A stretch of 5,522 nucleotides of DNA. Source: Candidatus Solibacter sp. GTDB lineage: Bacteria > Acidobacteriota > Terriglobia > Bryobacterales > Bryobacteraceae. Under the pieces are notes generated by a model, which made no database searches, was not told where the DNA came from, and saw only the letters and a program-made list of their open reading frames with translations. The stretch's first letter is position 1. Each line of letters opens with the position of its first letter. Below are positions 4,113-5,522 of the stretch, piece after piece. The position numbers and the translations under genes were made by a program. Where the stretch lies: the NCBI GenBank assembly GCA_017883345.1, contig JADGNT010000397.1:1-5522 (forward strand), in the 5' to 3' direction.

Positions 4113-5522
4113 CTACCGCAAGTCGGTGACCTCCAGCGTCACATTCAGGACGTTGTTGGGGCCGACTTCGATCTTATTCGCCTCCGCGAACGCTCGATCC
4201 GCTGCCGCCTCGTTCCACGTCGCCGGGTCGAGAGAGCGTACCGCGATCAGGTGGTAGTCGCCGGGGACGAGTCCGCCGATGCGGAATTGGCCCGCCTCAT
4301 CGCCCCTTGCGCCGACCGTTCCCGATGGACTCATGGGGTTCTGCGGGGGCCACCTCTTCGCAATCACAACAGGCCGGCTGACAGGCTTATCGCCGCTCAT
4401 CACGGCGCCAAGTATCGTGCCGGGCTTATCGTCGATCACGATGGTCAGCTTGTGGGCCATGGCTCCGCCCTGGAGCGTTACGATGTCCCCAACTACCGCC
4501 GCGCCATTGTAGCGAATCTCTTTTACGTAATTACCTGGGCCAAGCCCGGATATGAACACCATCTGTTCCACCAGCCGCACTCCCTCAATCCGGAACTTTC
4601 CATCGGGCGTGGGCGGGGCCGGGAGCGCCGAGACCAAATGGTCCACCGCACGTAGACCAATCGTAGTCTTAGTCAGATCCGGCAGCTTCGTACCATCCTC
4701 GGCCAGGAAGACGCCATCTATGGCGACTCCCGGCATGAGTGGGGCGGTGATCTCGATATTCTCGTCGACGATGGAGAACGGAACGGAAGCCGTGCCGCGA
4801 TTCTCAAGCGCGTGGCCGGCGACAGAGAGGATCAAACGGTACGACCCTGGAGAGAATCCGGTTACGAATATCTCCTTGCCACAGGGCGCTGAAGCCAGAG
4901 GATGAATGGTAGCCCCACCGCGGCCAGTTTGTATGGATTCAGTTACTTGCATCGTGTCCCCGGCCTGGCAGTTCGATACTGGAATGCGGACGTGCACCCG
5001 ATAGTACGGGACCTTGCGCACCGGCAGCTTGCCGATATGAACCGTCGCGCCCGAGCCTACCATTACCGGCAAGGCGGCATCCGCGCCATGACCGCCCGGC
5101 CAGTAAGTATGCTCGTAGTCCCGCTCCGTCGCCGCATCTTCACCGGGCAGACGCGTCAGGACCCGCTTCTCCTGCTCGCCCTGCGCCTTGATTTCCACGG
5201 CATACTCGCCCGGCGCAAGGCCGGTGGCGGCGAACTGGCCGTCGCCATCGGTAATCGCGGCGGTGCCGCCGAGTTCAAACCCGCCCATCCTCGCATTCAC
5301 GCGCACCGCCCTCAGGTGCAGCGTGGCAATGGGCTTGCCCGTTTCCTCCTCCACCACCAGGCCCGTGATCCGGCCAGGTTGCACCAGGTACATCTTCACC
5401 TCGGCCATCGGATTCTCGGCGGTGAGCGTCACCTCGCGATAGTTGGGCCCGCCCGCGGCCGGCGCGGAATATCCCGGCTTCTTGGCCTCTACGCGGTAAG
5501 GCCCCGGCTTGTCCAGTGGCAA
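4113..5522 (-). CDS. Carboxypeptidase-regulatory-like repeat protein, C-terminal part
   Basis: 469 residues are visible before the right edge. The frame stays open there, so the TTG at the edge is not taken as a start and the N-terminus is missing. The protein is built from beta-sandwich repeats of the carboxypeptidase-regulatory/transthyretin-like type. The signature G-[LF]-x-PG-x-Y recurs at visible residues 101-107, 222-228, 326-332 and 417-423, and a related PGPY starts at 6. The clearest full domain spans about 48-113 (strand GRITGLVVEEETGKPIA, then TDGDGQFAATGLAPGEY); the last spans about 367-428. Only two Cys are seen (185, 214), which could form a disulfide if the protein is exported. 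Such repeat proteins are common in Acidobacteriota and are usually envelope or secreted; no enzyme motif is visible. It ends VTDLR, 17 bp before vapB, with no terminator between. Confidence 0.8.
   Translation of the reverse strand: MPLDKPGPYRVEAKKPGYSAPAAGGPNYREVTLTAENPMAEVKMYLVQPGRITGLVVEEETGKPIATLHLRAVRVNARMGGFELGGTAAITDGDGQFAATGLAPGEYAVEIKAQGEQEKRVLTRLPGEDAATERDYEHTYWPGGHGADAALPVMVGSGATVHIGKLPVRKVPYYRVHVRIPVSNCQAGDTMQVTESIQTGRGGATIHPLASAPCGKEIFVTGFSPGSYRLILSVAGHALENRGTASVPFSIVDENIEITAPLMPGVAIDGVFLAEDGTKLPDLTKTTIGLRAVDHLVSALPAPPTPDGKFRIEGVRLVEQMVFISGLGPGNYVKEIRYNGAAVVGDIVTLQGGAMAHKLTIVIDDKPGTILGAVMSGDKPVSRPVVIAKRWPPQNPMSPSGTVGARGDEAGQFRIGGLVPGDYHLIAVRSLDPATWNEAAADRAFAEANKIEVGPNNVLNVTLEVTDLR

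Overview
The genes from about 877 onward are GC-rich. They use Shine-Dalgarno sequences, mix ATG, GTG and TTG starts, and include a large protein with carboxypeptidase-regulatory-like repeats and a VapBC toxin-antitoxin pair. This mix suggests a soil-type Acidobacteriota chromosome (Bryobacteraceae/Solibacter-like). That is an inference from gene content; there is no rRNA or other marker gene to confirm it. Positions 1 to about 870 are visibly richer in A and T and hold little recognisable protein coding.

Layout: (1) The left edge, on the minus strand, holds the first 24 codons of a secreted protein (TTG start, GGAGGT ribosome site, clear signal peptide), with a good sigma-70-type promoter at 131-159. 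(2) Positions 160-876 are largely non-coding. They hold short repeats, a 16-bp palindrome, a possible plus-strand promoter, and, just before the next gene, mutually exclusive inverted repeats and short leader reading frames. (3) A plus-strand gene pair follows: a LuxI/FeeM-like GNAT-fold acyltransferase (877-1731), then, 34 bp later, a flavoenzyme of the 4-cresol dehydrogenase / vanillyl-alcohol oxidase family (1766-3397). (4) Convergent to these, on the minus strand, are a VapC PIN-domain toxin (3446-3847), its VapB antitoxin (3844-4095), and the C-terminal 469 residues of a protein with repeated carboxypeptidase-regulatory-like beta-sandwich domains (4113 to the right edge).

The most interesting unit is the acyltransferase-flavoenzyme pair. 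FeeM-type members of the LuxI-like fold make N-acyl-tyrosines, which are 4-alkylphenols. The flavoenzyme keeps the phenolate-binding Tyr/Tyr/Arg set of 4-cresol dehydrogenase but has lost its acidic and histidine pocket residues. A two-step route, acylation of an aromatic amine followed by oxidation at the 4-alkylphenol side chain, is a testable hypothesis and not an established pathway. The VapBC pair is compact and looks complete, with a candidate operator on the vapB start codon.
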